Below, in pieces: positions 1-7,783 of a stretch of DNA of 64,000 nucleotides; positions within the stretch are counted from its first letter, which is position 1; each line of letters opens with the position of its first letter. The position numbers and the translations under genes are program-made. The DNA lies in NCBI RefSeq assembly GCF_000425425.1, contig NZ_AUDK01000021.1:1-64000 (forward strand), written 5' to 3'. The stretch is from Flavobacterium daejeonense DSM 17708 (GTDB taxonomy: Bacteria; Bacteroidota; Bacteroidia; Flavobacteriales; Flavobacteriaceae). Below the pieces are notes generated by a model, which saw only the letters and a program-made list of their open reading frames with translations, did no database searches and was not told the DNA's origin.

Positions 1-20
1 TATCGGGACGGATTCGAACC
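1..20 (-). other. Possible tRNA 3'-end fragment cut by the window edge
   Basis: Read on the minus strand, these bases give GGTTCGAATCC followed by an acceptor-like tail, as in a T-loop plus 3' half of a tRNA. The bases that should form the 5' half of the T-stem and the rest of the tRNA (21-53) are plain A/T and do not fold as a tRNA. It could be a tRNA 3' remnant, such as an integration scar. Alternatively, bases 1-8 equal the right half of the 18-bp palindrome at 9510-9527, so it could be a repeat. The edge prevents a decision. Confidence 0.3.
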
Positions 21-53
21 TATTTTTACTTAATTTTTTCTAAAAATTAACCA

Positions 54-87
54 TAAAAAAAGAGACACATTTCTGTATCTCTTTTTT
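54..87 (-). terminator. Rho-independent terminator of tRNA-Cys
   Basis: A 9-bp stem (61-69 with 74-82, one G-U pair) closes a 4-base loop. On the minus strand it is followed by a T-run (60-54). It starts a few bases after the tRNA-Cys 3' end. The A and T runs on both sides make it potentially bidirectional. Confidence 0.8.
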
Positions 88-88
88 G

Positions 89-159
89 AGGCATCGTCCG
101 GATTCGAACCGGAGTAGGAGCTTTTGCAGAGCCCAGCCTAGCCGCTCGGCCACGACGCC
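89..159 (-). tRNA. tRNA-Cys (anticodon GCA)
   Basis: The minus strand folds as a complete cloverleaf. The acceptor is GGCGTCG with CGATGCC (one G-U). The D-arm contains GAGCGGCTAGGC, the anticodon loop is CTGCAAA with anticodon GCA, and the T-arm is CCGG-TTCGAAT-CCGG. The discriminator base is U, the identity element for cysteine tRNAs. No CCA is encoded. A promoter lies directly upstream and a terminator directly downstream, so it is a stand-alone transcript. Confidence 0.95.
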
Positions 160-176
160 ATTGTTTTTATGGACTG

Positions 177-206
177 CAAAGGTAAAATAAATAATCTAAA
201 TTCCAA
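177..206 (-). promoter_or_regulatory. Promoter of tRNA-Cys
   Basis: On the minus strand TTG (204-206), a 19-bp spacer and TACCTTTG (177-184) match the Flavobacteriia sigma consensus TTG-N19-TAnnTTTG. The tRNA begins 17 bases downstream. Confidence 0.7.
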
Positions 207-210
207 ACGT

Positions 211-254
211 CAAATTCCAAATAAAAAAACTTAATTCTATTATCTTGGAATTTG
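211..254. repeat. Imperfect inverted repeat of the CAAATTCCAA word
   Basis: CAAATTCCAA (211-220) is the exact reverse complement of TTGGAATTTG (245-254). Further copies of AAATTCC and GGAATTC extend the arms outward. It lies between the 3' end of folB and the tRNA-Cys promoter, so it may end folB transcripts. The same word palindrome recurs at 7693-7740. Confidence 0.7.
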
Positions 255-276
255 GAATTCTTTAATAGTTGGCATT

Positions 277-636
277 TTAATTTCTATTTTCTTCTAAAAT
301 AATGGTAACTGATTCAACATCACCACCAATAGGAGGATTAATTTTAGAAACTTCCACTGTGCTTTTCATTACCATTGGAATTTCATTAAAAATTCTGGTA
401 TTGATTCTTTTGGCGACATGTTCTAATAATTGGGAACGAATAGCCATTTCTTCCACCACAATTTTATTTAAATGTACATAATCAACCGTATCCGCCAGAT
501 TATCCGACTCGGTTGATTGTTTTAAATCGGCTTTTATAGTCAAATCAACAGCATAATCAGAACCTATTTTTCCTTCTTCGATAAGGCATCCGTGAAATGA
601 AAAAGTTCGGATATTTTTTAATTTAATCGTGTCCAT
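277..636 (-). CDS. folB: Dihydroneopterin aldolase (FolB)
   Basis: This 119-aa protein has the length and motif order of FolB, which cleaves 7,8-dihydroneopterin to 6-hydroxymethyl-dihydropterin and glycolaldehyde in cytosolic folate synthesis. Visible motifs are HGCLIEEGKIGSDY near residue 15 (with the substrate-binding Glu), DTVDYVHL near 49, LLEHVAKRI near 70, and SKINPPIGGDVESVTI near the end (with the catalytic Lys). The ATG is preceded by a TACTTTTG promoter element about 35 bases upstream. It is divergent from glnS and not in an obvious operon. Confidence 0.92.
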   Translation of the reverse strand: MDTIKLKNIRTFSFHGCLIEEGKIGSDYAVDLTIKADLKQSTESDNLADTVDYVHLNKIVVEEMAIRSQLLEHVAKRINTRIFNEIPMVMKSTVEVSKINPPIGGDVESVTIILEENRN

Positions 637-671
637 AGTGATGTTGTTAATTTATTGATTTGAATTGGGAG

Positions 672-679
672 CAAAAGTA
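672..679 (-). promoter_or_regulatory. -7 element of folB
   Basis: The minus strand reads TACTTTTG, a perfect TAnnTTTG box, about 36 bases before the folB ATG. No good TTG at -33 is seen. Confidence 0.5.
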
Positions 680-753
680 CAAAATATTTAATTTTTTTAA
701 CTTTAATATGAATATGCAATTACTCAAATTCATGGTTTAATGAACTATTTTGA

Positions 754-761
754 TAACTTTG
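754..761 (+). promoter_or_regulatory. -7 element of glnS
   Basis: TAACTTTG fits TAnnTTTG and lies 18 bases before the glnS ATG, implying a very short 5' leader. No clear -33 TTG is visible. Confidence 0.5.
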
Positions 762-779
762 TTGTTTTAAATCTAAGAC

Positions 780-2897
780 ATGTCAACCGAAGAAAAATCA
801 CTGCATTTTATAGAACAAATTATCGAAGAAAACTTAACTAATGGTTTTCCACAAAATAAATTAAGATTTCGTTTTCCTCCTGAACCTAATGGGTATTTGC
901 ATATTGGACATGCCAAATCCATTTGTTTAAATTTTGGTTTAGGATTGAAATATAATGCGCCTGTAAATCTTCGTTTTGATGATACTAATCCGGCTAAAGA
1001 AGAACAGGAATATGTAGATGCTATTAAAGAAGATTTACAATGGTTAGGTTTCCAATGGGATAAAGAATTATATGCATCAGATTATTTCCAAAAATTGTAT
1101 GATTGGGCTATTTTATTGATTAAAAATAGAAAAGCTTATATTGACAGTCAATCTTCTGAGGCTATGGCTGAACAGAAAGGAACTCCTTCTCAGCCTGGAG
1201 TTGATAGTCCGTACAGAAATCGTTCTGTAGAAGAGAATTTAGCTTTATTCGAAGGAATGAAGAATGGTGATTTTGAAGAAGGAACACATGTTTTACGTGC
1301 TAAAATTGATATGGCTTCTTCTAATATGTTGATGCGTGACCCAATTATGTACCGTATTTTACATAAAGAACATCATCGTACTGGTAATGATTGGTGTATT
1401 TATCCTATGTATGATTATACTCATGGAGAAAGTGATTATTTAGAGCAAATTTCGCATTCTATTTGTACCTTGGAATTTGTCATGCACCGTGAATTATACG
1501 ATTGGTTTTTAGATCAAATTTATGATCAAAATTTAGTTAGACCACATCAATATGAGTTTGCACGTTTGAATCTGAATTATACCGTAATGAGTAAAAGAAA
1601 ACTGTTACAATTAGTTCAGGAAAATTTTGTTTCAGGATGGGATGATCCTCGAATGCCTACTATTTCCGGTTTAAGAAGAAGAGGTTATACAGCGGCTTCT
1701 ATTCGTAAATTTTGTGATATTATTGGTGTTGCTAAACGTGAAAACATCATCGATTATTCTTTATTAGAATTTTGTTTACGTGATGATTTAAACAAAACGG
1801 CTCCTCGTGTAATGGCTGTTTTAGACCCGGTAAAAGTGGTGATTACTAATTATCCGGAAGGACAGGAGGAGTGGTTAGATGCCGAAAATAATCAGGAAGA
1901 TGAATCAGCTGGTTATAGAAAAGTGCCTTTTTCAAGAGAATTTTATATTGAAAGAGAAGATTTTTTGGAAGTTGCTCCGGCTAAGTTTTTCCGTTTAAGT
2001 ATTGGTAATGAAGTGCGTTTGAAAAATGCGTATATCATTAAAGGAGAAAGTGTTATAAAAGATAATAACGGAAATATTACTGAAATTCATGTGACTTATG
2101 ATGAAGACAGTAGAAGTGGAAGTGGAAGTGAAGCTTCTAAACGTAAAGTTGCCGGAACTTTGCATTGGGTGTCAGTGAAACATGCTGTTGAAGCCGAAGT
2201 TCGTTTGTATGATCGTTTATTTATTGACGAAGCTCCGGACAGTCATAAAGAGAAAAGTTTCCTTGATTTTATCAATCCTAATTCGTTATTAACTGTAAAA
2301 GGTTTTGTAGAACCAAGTTTAGAAACAGCGGTTTCGGGAGATAAATTCCAATTTCAACGTTTAGGATATTTTAATGTTGATAAGGATTCAACTGCTTTAA
2401 AATTAGTATTTAACAAAACTGTTGGGCTAAAAGATGCCTGGGAAGAAAAAGGAAAAAAAGACAGTAACAGTATCAATAATGCTTTAAAGGATATTAACAA
2501 ATACTTTAAAGTTAGTACACGAGAAGAGCGAATTGTTATTAGAACTGCGATAGGAGAAACCCTTGCCGGAATTTCTAATTACAGTTTGTTGCAAAATTCA
2601 TTCAAGAAAAATATCAACAATAATAAGAGTTCATTGTTGTTTGCTAATTTAATTTTGAAATATGCACCTTTGAAAGTTACGGATTATGACAAAGAAGAAT
2701 TACAAAAATTATTGAACATGTCTTTAAGAAGTGAATCTACTTTTGTTCGTTCGAGAGCTGTTTTAAATTTAACGCATTTAGAATTTGATTTGGATTTTAA
2801 AAATTCGTTCCGGGAGGAAATTTTAAAATTAGAAAGTAATCCTCCGAAGAATGCTTCTGAAAGAGAAAAAGAATTTATAGAACAATTTTTAAAATAA
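780..2897 (+). CDS. glnS: Glutamine--tRNA ligase with C-terminal extension
   Basis: Class I aminoacyl-tRNA synthetase that charges tRNA-Gln. The HIGH signature is HIGHAKS near residue 42 and the KMSKS signature is VMSKRKL near 270. CDIIGVAKRENIID and the beta-barrel anticodon-binding region are typical of GlnRS. The bacterial core normally ends at a motif like FNKTVGLKDAW, here near residue 544. About 145 further residues follow, lysine- and leucine-rich and mostly helical in appearance, making 705 aa against about 555 in E. coli. The extension has no motif I can name; extra tRNA-binding is a guess. A strong terminator follows immediately, so the gene is monocistronic. Confidence 0.95.
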   Translation: MSTEEKSLHFIEQIIEENLTNGFPQNKLRFRFPPEPNGYLHIGHAKSICLNFGLGLKYNAPVNLRFDDTNPAKEEQEYVDAIKEDLQWLGFQWDKELYASDYFQKLYDWAILLIKNRKAYIDSQSSEAMAEQKGTPSQPGVDSPYRNRSVEENLALFEGMKNGDFEEGTHVLRAKIDMASSNMLMRDPIMYRILHKEHHRTGNDWCIYPMYDYTHGESDYLEQISHSICTLEFVMHRELYDWFLDQIYDQNLVRPHQYEFARLNLNYTVMSKRKLLQLVQENFVSGWDDPRMPTISGLRRRGYTAASIRKFCDIIGVAKRENIIDYSLLEFCLRDDLNKTAPRVMAVLDPVKVVITNYPEGQEEWLDAENNQEDESAGYRKVPFSREFYIEREDFLEVAPAKFFRLSIGNEVRLKNAYIIKGESVIKDNNGNITEIHVTYDEDSRSGSGSEASKRKVAGTLHWVSVKHAVEAEVRLYDRLFIDEAPDSHKEKSFLDFINPNSLLTVKGFVEPSLETAVSGDKFQFQRLGYFNVDKDSTALKLVFNKTVGLKDAWEEKGKKDSNSINNALKDINKYFKVSTREERIVIRTAIGETLAGISNYSLLQNSFKKNINNNKSSLLFANLILKYAPLKVTDYDKEELQKLLNMSLRSESTFVRSRAVLNLTHLEFDLDFKNSFREEILKLESNPPKNASEREKEFIEQFLK

Positions 2898-2910
2898 ATT
2901 ATAACTATCA

Positions 2911-2938
2911 AAAAGCGTTTAATCAGCGCTTTTTTTTA
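2911..2938 (+). terminator. Terminator of glnS
   Basis: The stem AAAAGCG (2911-2917) pairs with CGCTTTT (2927-2933) and is followed by T residues. It starts 13 bases after the glnS stop. Confidence 0.75.
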
Positions 2939-3333
2939 TTATTGTAAAATACTATTTTAATTTTAAAAATTATAATTTTTACTAATTAAAAACAGCTTTC
3001 ATATTTTAGTTTTAAGCGATTTTTTAAAAATATTTAATAAAATATCCATCTTTTAAATTTTCGTTTAACAGTAAGCTTTATTTTAATTTTTAGTCTTTTT
3101 TTGAAGCTCATTAATGCAAAAAATACTGTTTTGCTATTTTATTATTTGAAATTAGAAATTATAGCTTCAAAAATAGTTTTACGTGAAAAATTTGAAAAAC
3201 CATTATTCAAATTTTTTTGTTTTTCTCGATTTTCTTTCAGAAATAAAGTTTTAATCTTTTTTTAAATATATTCGATAAATATTATGTTTAAATTTATTAG
3301 TATCTTTATAAAAAACTTAAAAAATAACATATT
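2939..3333. other. AT-rich intergenic region, no gene seen
   Basis: There is no convincing ORF or RNA gene here. It holds a perfect 11-bp hairpin with a T-run (AAAAATTTGAA at 3186-3196, complement at 3206-3216), terminator-like. There is also a weak promoter box TATCTTTA at 3301-3308, 25 bases before the next ATG. Confidence 0.5.
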
Positions 3334-3633
3334 ATGGCAAGTAGTACAGGAAAAACTTTAATAGCTCTTGCAAGTGGTGCTGCAATAGGAGCTGTGTTAG
3401 GAATTTTGTTTGCTCCGGATAAGGGAGAGAAAACCAGACAAAAAATAAAAGATGGATATAAAGATCTTGAAAAAGATATGAAATCTAAATTAGCCAATGC
3501 AAAAGTAGATTTGGAAGAAAGTTATGAAAATATGCTTTCAAGTATGAGTTATAAAACTGAAGACGCAATTACTTTTTTAGAAAAAAAACTGGCTGATTTA
3601 AAGGAAAAGAATGCCAAACTTCATAAAAATTAA
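3334..3633 (+). CDS. YtxH domain protein
   Basis: A 99-aa protein with a hydrophobic glycine/alanine-rich segment (residues 5-27, ending LGILFAPDKGEKTRQKI), which is the hallmark of the YtxH family, followed by a charged helical tail. A single membrane anchor with a cytoplasmic coiled coil is likely. Family members are often general-stress or envelope-stress proteins of unknown biochemistry. It is the first of three small genes in the same direction (spacings 25 and 3 bp), so probably one operon. Confidence 0.75.
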   Translation: MASSTGKTLIALASGAAIGAVLGILFAPDKGEKTRQKIKDGYKDLEKDMKSKLANAKVDLEESYENMLSSMSYKTEDAITFLEKKLADLKEKNAKLHKN

Positions 3634-3658
3634 TTTCTTTATACAGCAATAGAACATT

Positions 3659-4009
3659 ATGGCTTTTGATTATTTAAAAGAACATACCGAAAATATTCAG
3701 GAACACACTAAGGAATTTATAGAAAAGAATATTGAATACTATAAATTATCAGCATTTAAGATGGCAATGAAATCAACTACGATGATTTTCAAGTTCATTT
3801 TAATTTTGCTGTGTATTTGTATGGTTTTATTGTTTTTATCCATTGCATTAGCCTTTATTATTGGAAGTTATTTGGGAAGTTATGCTTTGGGTTTTTTAAG
3901 TGTTGGTTTGCTTTATCTTGTTTGTACCGGTTTACTGTTTTTAGTCAAAGATAAAATTGTAGAAGGACCAATCTTAGAGAAATTTTCAGAAATCTTTTTT
4001 AACGAATAA
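3659..4009 (+). CDS. Holin-like small membrane protein (phage_holin_3_6 type)
   Basis: A 116-aa protein with an amphipathic N-terminal region followed by two hydrophobic segments (about residues 42-70 and 73-97) and a short charged tail. It resembles the 'phage holin family / competence' small membrane proteins that accompany YtxH genes in flavobacteria. No phage genes are nearby, so a lytic role is unlikely. Function is unknown; envelope homeostasis is an inference from the neighbours. Confidence 0.6.
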   Translation: MAFDYLKEHTENIQEHTKEFIEKNIEYYKLSAFKMAMKSTTMIFKFILILLCICMVLLFLSIALAFIIGSYLGSYALGFLSVGLLYLVCTGLLFLVKDKIVEGPILEKFSEIFFNE

Positions 4010-4012
4010 ATT

Positions 4013-4267
4013 ATGCAAACAAAGAAATATTCCTCTTATGCTCAAATTGACAGTGAATTAGAAATTCTGAAAGTTGAAAAAGAAATTAGTTATCAAAAGT
4101 TAATTTTAAGCATTGAAAAGACTAAAGAAAGTTTGTCTTTTGTAAATGTTGCGGCAAATGTTGCCGAGAGGGTTAAAAGTACTTTTTTTAGCTCCTACGG
4201 CACGATATTACGACTGTTTATACCTATTATTATAAAATGGTTTAGAAATAAAAAAAGAGGCGAATAA
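4013..4267 (+). CDS. Small conserved protein of the YtxH operon
   Basis: An 84-aa, lysine-rich helical protein with a short hydrophobic stretch near the C-terminus (LRLFIPIIIKWF). It follows the holin-like gene after 3 bp, so the two are translationally close. It resembles the DUF6327-type proteins I associate with this operon, but that name is uncertain. The stop codon lies in the loop of the operon terminator. Confidence 0.55.
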   Translation: MQTKKYSSYAQIDSELEILKVEKEISYQKLILSIEKTKESLSFVNVAANVAERVKSTFFSSYGTILRLFIPIIIKWFRNKKRGE

Positions 4268-4278
4268 GCCTCTTTTTT
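4251..4278. terminator. Bidirectional terminator with the stop codon in its loop
   Basis: The stem AAAAAGAGGC (4252-4261) pairs with GCCTCTTTTT (4268-4277) around a 6-base loop. The TAA stop of the upstream gene occupies 4265-4267. Both flanks are A/T runs, so it can also end the convergent SPFH gene at 4283. Confidence 0.85.
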
Positions 4279-4282
4279 GTTG

Positions 4283-5266
4283 TTATACTGTTTCTTCAGA
4301 ACTGTTATCAGGTTTTTCAGGTTCCTGAGATTTCTTTTTATTGGTTTTTGTAATTGTTTTTAAATCTTTTTTCATTGATTCACCTACTAGATTACTAGCG
4401 GTAAAACTGGCTACCATGTTGTTTAACATATCACTTCCGGCTTGTGGAGAATTGGGTAACAAAATCAAATTAGAATTGGTATCTGAACCAATAGCCTGTA
4501 AAGTATCATAATGTTGCGTTACCACAATTAGGGCAGAGGCTTCCTGAGAATTAATACCCACACCATTTAAAACATCTACACTTTCAACCAAACCTCTTGC
4601 AATTTCACGTCTTTGATCGGCAATACCTTGTCCTTGCAATCTTTTACTTTCTGCTTCGGCCTTGGCTTTGGCTACAATTCTGATTCTGGATGCTTCGGCT
4701 TCAAATTCGGCTACGGTTTTTTCCCTGTCGGCTGCATTGATACGGTTCATGGCATTTTTTACCTGAATATCCGGATCAATATCTGTAACTAAAGTATTGA
4801 TAATCGTATATCCATAAGTGGTCATGGCTTCGTTTAATTCTCTTTTTACAGCAATAGCTATATCGTCTTTTCGTTCAAAAACATCGTCTAATTTTAATTT
4901 TGGAACTTCGGCACGAACCACATCAAATACATAAGAAGTTATTTGGTCATGTGGATATTCCAGTTTGTAAAAAGCATCATAAACAGTTTCTTTAACCACC
5001 ATAAATTGGACAGAAACTTTTAATTTGACAAATACATTGTCTTTGGTTTTCGTTTCAATAATTACATCCAATTGTTGAATTTTCAGATTGACACGTCCGG
5101 CAATTCGATCAATTAAAGGAATTTTTAATTGAAGTCCCGAATGTCTGATGCTTTGAAATTTACCAAAACGTTCAATAATAACTGCGGTTTGTTGTTTTAC
5201 TGTAAAGAAAGAAGACAGAAAAATAAAAAATACAACGAATAACAAAAAAATAACGGAAGTACTCAT
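4283..5266 (-). CDS. SPFH/Band 7 (stomatin-like) membrane protein
   Basis: The 327-aa protein has an N-terminal membrane anchor (residues 4-22), then an SPFH/Band 7 domain with AVIIERFGKFQSI and LQLKIPLIDRI near residues 28-55 and VQFMVV near 86. An alanine/glutamate-rich flotillin-type helix follows (EAEASRIRIVAKAKAEAES, about 190-210). The C-terminus is polar and lysine-rich. Such proteins oligomerise at the membrane and scaffold proteases or other complexes. No nfeD partner is adjacent. It is transcribed toward the YtxH operon terminator. Confidence 0.85.
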   Translation of the reverse strand: MSTSVIFLLFVVFFIFLSSFFTVKQQTAVIIERFGKFQSIRHSGLQLKIPLIDRIAGRVNLKIQQLDVIIETKTKDNVFVKLKVSVQFMVVKETVYDAFYKLEYPHDQITSYVFDVVRAEVPKLKLDDVFERKDDIAIAVKRELNEAMTTYGYTIINTLVTDIDPDIQVKNAMNRINAADREKTVAEFEAEASRIRIVAKAKAEAESKRLQGQGIADQRREIARGLVESVDVLNGVGINSQEASALIVVTQHYDTLQAIGSDTNSNLILLPNSPQAGSDMLNNMVASFTASNLVGESMKKDLKTITKTNKKKSQEPEKPDNSSEETV

Positions 5267-5313
5267 AGTTTATAATTTAGTTAGAAAATCTCTGTTAAAT
5301 TACAAAAAAACTT

Positions 5314-5321
5314 TAGGTTTG
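5314..5321 (+). promoter_or_regulatory. -7 element of the gene at 5343
   Basis: TAGGTTTG matches TAnnTTTG, 21 bases before the ATG. No TTG is seen at -33. Confidence 0.45.
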
Positions 5322-5342
5322 TGTTAGTTTAAATTCCTAATT

Positions 5343-5984
5343 ATGAAAAAGCTGGTTTTTACCTTTGGTTTTGTTTTAATAACTATTTTAAGTTTTGCTC
5401 AATACCGTTATCGCGATTCTAACCGAATTGGTATTTATGCTGGAATTAATCAGTTTACTTTGAATACCGATAATTTTGAAACCAAAGCCGGAAACGGCTG
5501 GAATGCCGGTTTATCCATGCGTGGCAATTTTTACAACAATTGGGATATGGTGTATGCAATTCAATTTTCTGAGAATAATTTTTCGGTGGTTACTAATCAA
5601 TTGGTTTTTGGAAAAGAAGATGTGAATTATAAATTGCCTTCGGCTCAAATTTCGTTACAATTAAGTTATTCTATAATTGATAATCATTTATCATTTGAAT
5701 TTGGTCCTTTGGTTCAGGTAAACGGAAAATTTAAAGTGGAGTCAGGCAAAGAAAATAATGTGATTTCAGGAACTACTTTATTAGCCAAAGACATTACTGA
5801 TATTGGAAAGTTTAATTTTTATCCCACAGTGGGAATCACAGCAGGAGCCAAACATTTAAGAGTAAATGTTTCGTACCAATACGGAATTTCAAATATGTTG
5901 GGTAATTTGAATTCTAAAAATCTGGGTTATCATTTTAAAGGAAATCCTGGAATTTTAAATGGAAATGTTATTATTTATTTATAA
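5343..5984 (+). CDS. Outer-membrane beta-barrel protein, function unknown
   Basis: 213 aa with a Sec signal peptide ending LSFAQ (about residue 19). The body alternates polar and aromatic residues in short strands, ending in a terminal strand (GNVIIYL). This is typical of the 8-stranded OmpA/PorT-like barrels of Bacteroidota. No catalytic motif is seen. It has its own promoter box and is followed by a large hairpin, so it appears monocistronic. The substrate or partner is unknown. Confidence 0.6.
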   Translation: MKKLVFTFGFVLITILSFAQYRYRDSNRIGIYAGINQFTLNTDNFETKAGNGWNAGLSMRGNFYNNWDMVYAIQFSENNFSVVTNQLVFGKEDVNYKLPSAQISLQLSYSIIDNHLSFEFGPLVQVNGKFKVESGKENNVISGTTLLAKDITDIGKFNFYPTVGITAGAKHLRVNVSYQYGISNMLGNLNSKNLGYHFKGNPGILNGNVIIYL

Positions 5985-6010
5985 AAAATACATCAAAAAA
6001 TCTAAAATAA

Positions 6011-6054
6011 AAAGGCACAAAGATTACTATATTAATAGTGAACTTTGTGCCTTC
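6011..6054. terminator. Long hairpin between convergent genes
   Basis: AAGGCACAAAG (6012-6022) pairs with CTTTGTGCCTT (6043-6053), and the inner bases extend the stem nearly without mismatch. It lies between the 3' ends of the 5343 gene and gltX. The word ACTTTGTG is repeated just after it, a common intergenic theme in this genome. Confidence 0.7.
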
Positions 6055-6074
6055 TTTGTGAACTTTGTGTTTAT

Positions 6075-7580
6075 TTATAAAGTAGCTATTGCTTTTTGAA
6101 GTCTTGAAATTGTTTCTTCTTTTCCAATGATTTCCACAATATCAAATAGGTGTGGCCCTTTCAGAGCACCAACCAAACTCAAACGGAAAGGTTGCATTAC
6201 TTTACCCATTCCAATTTCATTTTTAGTTAACCAGTCTTTCACAATGGTTTCAATATTAACCGAAGTAAAATCGGTGATTTCTTCCAATACTGAAATTAAT
6301 TCCTGTAGTAAAGCCGGAGTTGCTGAATTCCAGTTTTTCTTTGCTTTTTCATCATAAGTGGTTGGGGCCACAAAAAAGAAATCGCTTAAATCCCAAAATT
6401 CCGAAACAAAGTTGGCGCGTTCTTTAATCAACGAAACAATTTTTGTGGTTAATTCCAAAGTAGGAGCGAAGCCTTTTTCTTTTAAAATTACAGCAAAATC
6501 TTCTGCTAATTTTTCATCTTTTGCCTGAATTAAATATTGGTGATTGAACCATTTATTTTTTTCCGGATCAAATTTAGCTCCTGCTTTATGTACTCTGTCT
6601 AAATCAAAAGCTGCAACTAATTCTTCTAAAGAGAATAATTCTTTATCGGTTCCGTCATTCCAGCCTAATAAAGCCAGGAAGTTAACCACTGCTTCCGGGA
6701 AAAATCCTTTTTCTCTGTAACCGGACGAAATTCCTTCCTCTGTTTTCCATTCTAATGGAAATACCGGAAAACCTAATTTATCGCCATCACGTTTGGATAA
6801 TTTTCCGTTTCCAACTGGTTTTAAAATCAATGGTAAATGTGCAAATTCCGGCGATGCCCATCCAAAAGCATGATACAATAAAACGTGTAAAGGCATTGAT
6901 GGCAACCATTCTTCCCCACGAATTACATGGGTAGTTTCCATTAAATGATCATCAACAATGTTCGCCAAATGATAGGTTGGCATTCCATCGCTTTTAAATA
7001 AAACTTTATCATCTAAAAGATTCGTTTCAAATTTTACATGTCCGCGAATAATATCTTTTAGATGTAAAATTTCATCAACCGGAGTTTTAAAACGGATAAC
7101 ATAATGTTCACCATTAGCAATTCTTTGAGCTGTTTCTTCAGCCGAAAGTTTTAAAGAAGTATCTAACTTTTCTCTGTTAGTATGATTGTAAATAAATGTT
7201 TTTCCCTGTTCTTCTTCAGCTTTTCTATAGGCATCTAATGCTTCCGGAGTATCAAAAGCATAATACGCCCAACCGGAATTGATTAATTGGTAGGCATATT
7301 GTTTATATAAATCTTTTCTTTCACTTTGACGGTAAGGTCCAAATTTTTCATTTTTTCCAATAGTTTCATCAGGAGCTATTCCTAACCATTCTAAGGCTTC
7401 CATGATGTATTCTTCGGCACCCGGAACAAAGCGATTTTGATCGGTATCTTCAATTCTAAGGAAGAAAGTTCCACCGTTTTTTTTTGCAAATAAATAATTA
7501 AAGAGGGCAGTTCTAACACCACCAATGTGTAAAGGTCCCGTTGGACTTGGTGCAAAACGCACACGAACTGGTTTTGACAT
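6075..7580 (-). CDS. gltX: Glutamate--tRNA ligase
   Basis: A 501-aa class I synthetase of the usual GltX length. The HIGH box is RFAPSPTGPLHIGGVRTAL at residues 7-25, and the KMSKS box is KLSKRDGD near residue 257. DTDQNR and YHLANIVDDHLM are also GluRS-specific. It makes Glu-tRNA(Glu) for translation, which is also the substrate of HemA encoded at 42457. Promoter box TATCTTTG lies just upstream, inside a zone bordered by a 7-bp tandem repeat. Confidence 0.96.
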   Translation of the reverse strand: MSKPVRVRFAPSPTGPLHIGGVRTALFNYLFAKKNGGTFFLRIEDTDQNRFVPGAEEYIMEALEWLGIAPDETIGKNEKFGPYRQSERKDLYKQYAYQLINSGWAYYAFDTPEALDAYRKAEEEQGKTFIYNHTNREKLDTSLKLSAEETAQRIANGEHYVIRFKTPVDEILHLKDIIRGHVKFETNLLDDKVLFKSDGMPTYHLANIVDDHLMETTHVIRGEEWLPSMPLHVLLYHAFGWASPEFAHLPLILKPVGNGKLSKRDGDKLGFPVFPLEWKTEEGISSGYREKGFFPEAVVNFLALLGWNDGTDKELFSLEELVAAFDLDRVHKAGAKFDPEKNKWFNHQYLIQAKDEKLAEDFAVILKEKGFAPTLELTTKIVSLIKERANFVSEFWDLSDFFFVAPTTYDEKAKKNWNSATPALLQELISVLEEITDFTSVNIETIVKDWLTKNEIGMGKVMQPFRLSLVGALKGPHLFDIVEIIGKEETISRLQKAIATL

Positions 7581-7597
7581 TTTAAATAGATTTTCTA

Positions 7598-7605
7598 CAA
7601 AGATA
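7598..7605 (-). promoter_or_regulatory. -7 element of gltX
   Basis: Minus-strand TATCTTTG is a perfect TAnnTTTG box, 17 bases before the gltX ATG. The expected -33 region is occupied by the tandem repeat at 7609-7642 and contains no TTG. Confidence 0.5.
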
Positions 7606-7608
7606 AAT

Positions 7609-7642
7609 AGAAGTCAGAAGTTAGAAGTCAGAAGTTAGAAGT
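7609..7642. repeat. 7-bp tandem repeat (AGAAGTY, 4.9 copies)
   Basis: Heptamers AGAAGTC and AGAAGTT alternate four times, then AGAAGT. The array sits 4-37 bases upstream of the gltX -7 box, where the -33 element should be. Copy-number change would alter promoter spacing. Confidence 0.85.
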
Positions 7643-7692
7643 TTTTCAAAAATTGCTTATAATTAAACAGTATTTCCAATTTTTAAAAAACA

Positions 7693-7740
7693 CAAATTCC
7701 AACGTTTTATTTGGGATTTGGAATTTTTTATTTGGAATTT
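7693..7740. repeat. Word palindrome CAAATTCCAA / TTGGAATTT
   Basis: CAAATTCCAA at 7693-7702 is complemented by TTGGAATTT at 7718-7726 and again at 7732-7740. The same arms occur at 211-254, so this is a dispersed family. Confidence 0.65.
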
Positions 7741-7764
7741 TTGTTGTTATAATTATTACTTTTA
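7732..7764 (+). promoter_or_regulatory. Promoter of the DUF4175 gene
   Basis: TTG (7732-7734), a 22-bp spacer and TACTTTTA (7757-7764) are one base off the -7 consensus. The ATG follows at 7784, giving a short leader. Confidence 0.4.
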
Positions 7765-7783
7765 TAGGTTATTATAAAGTATA

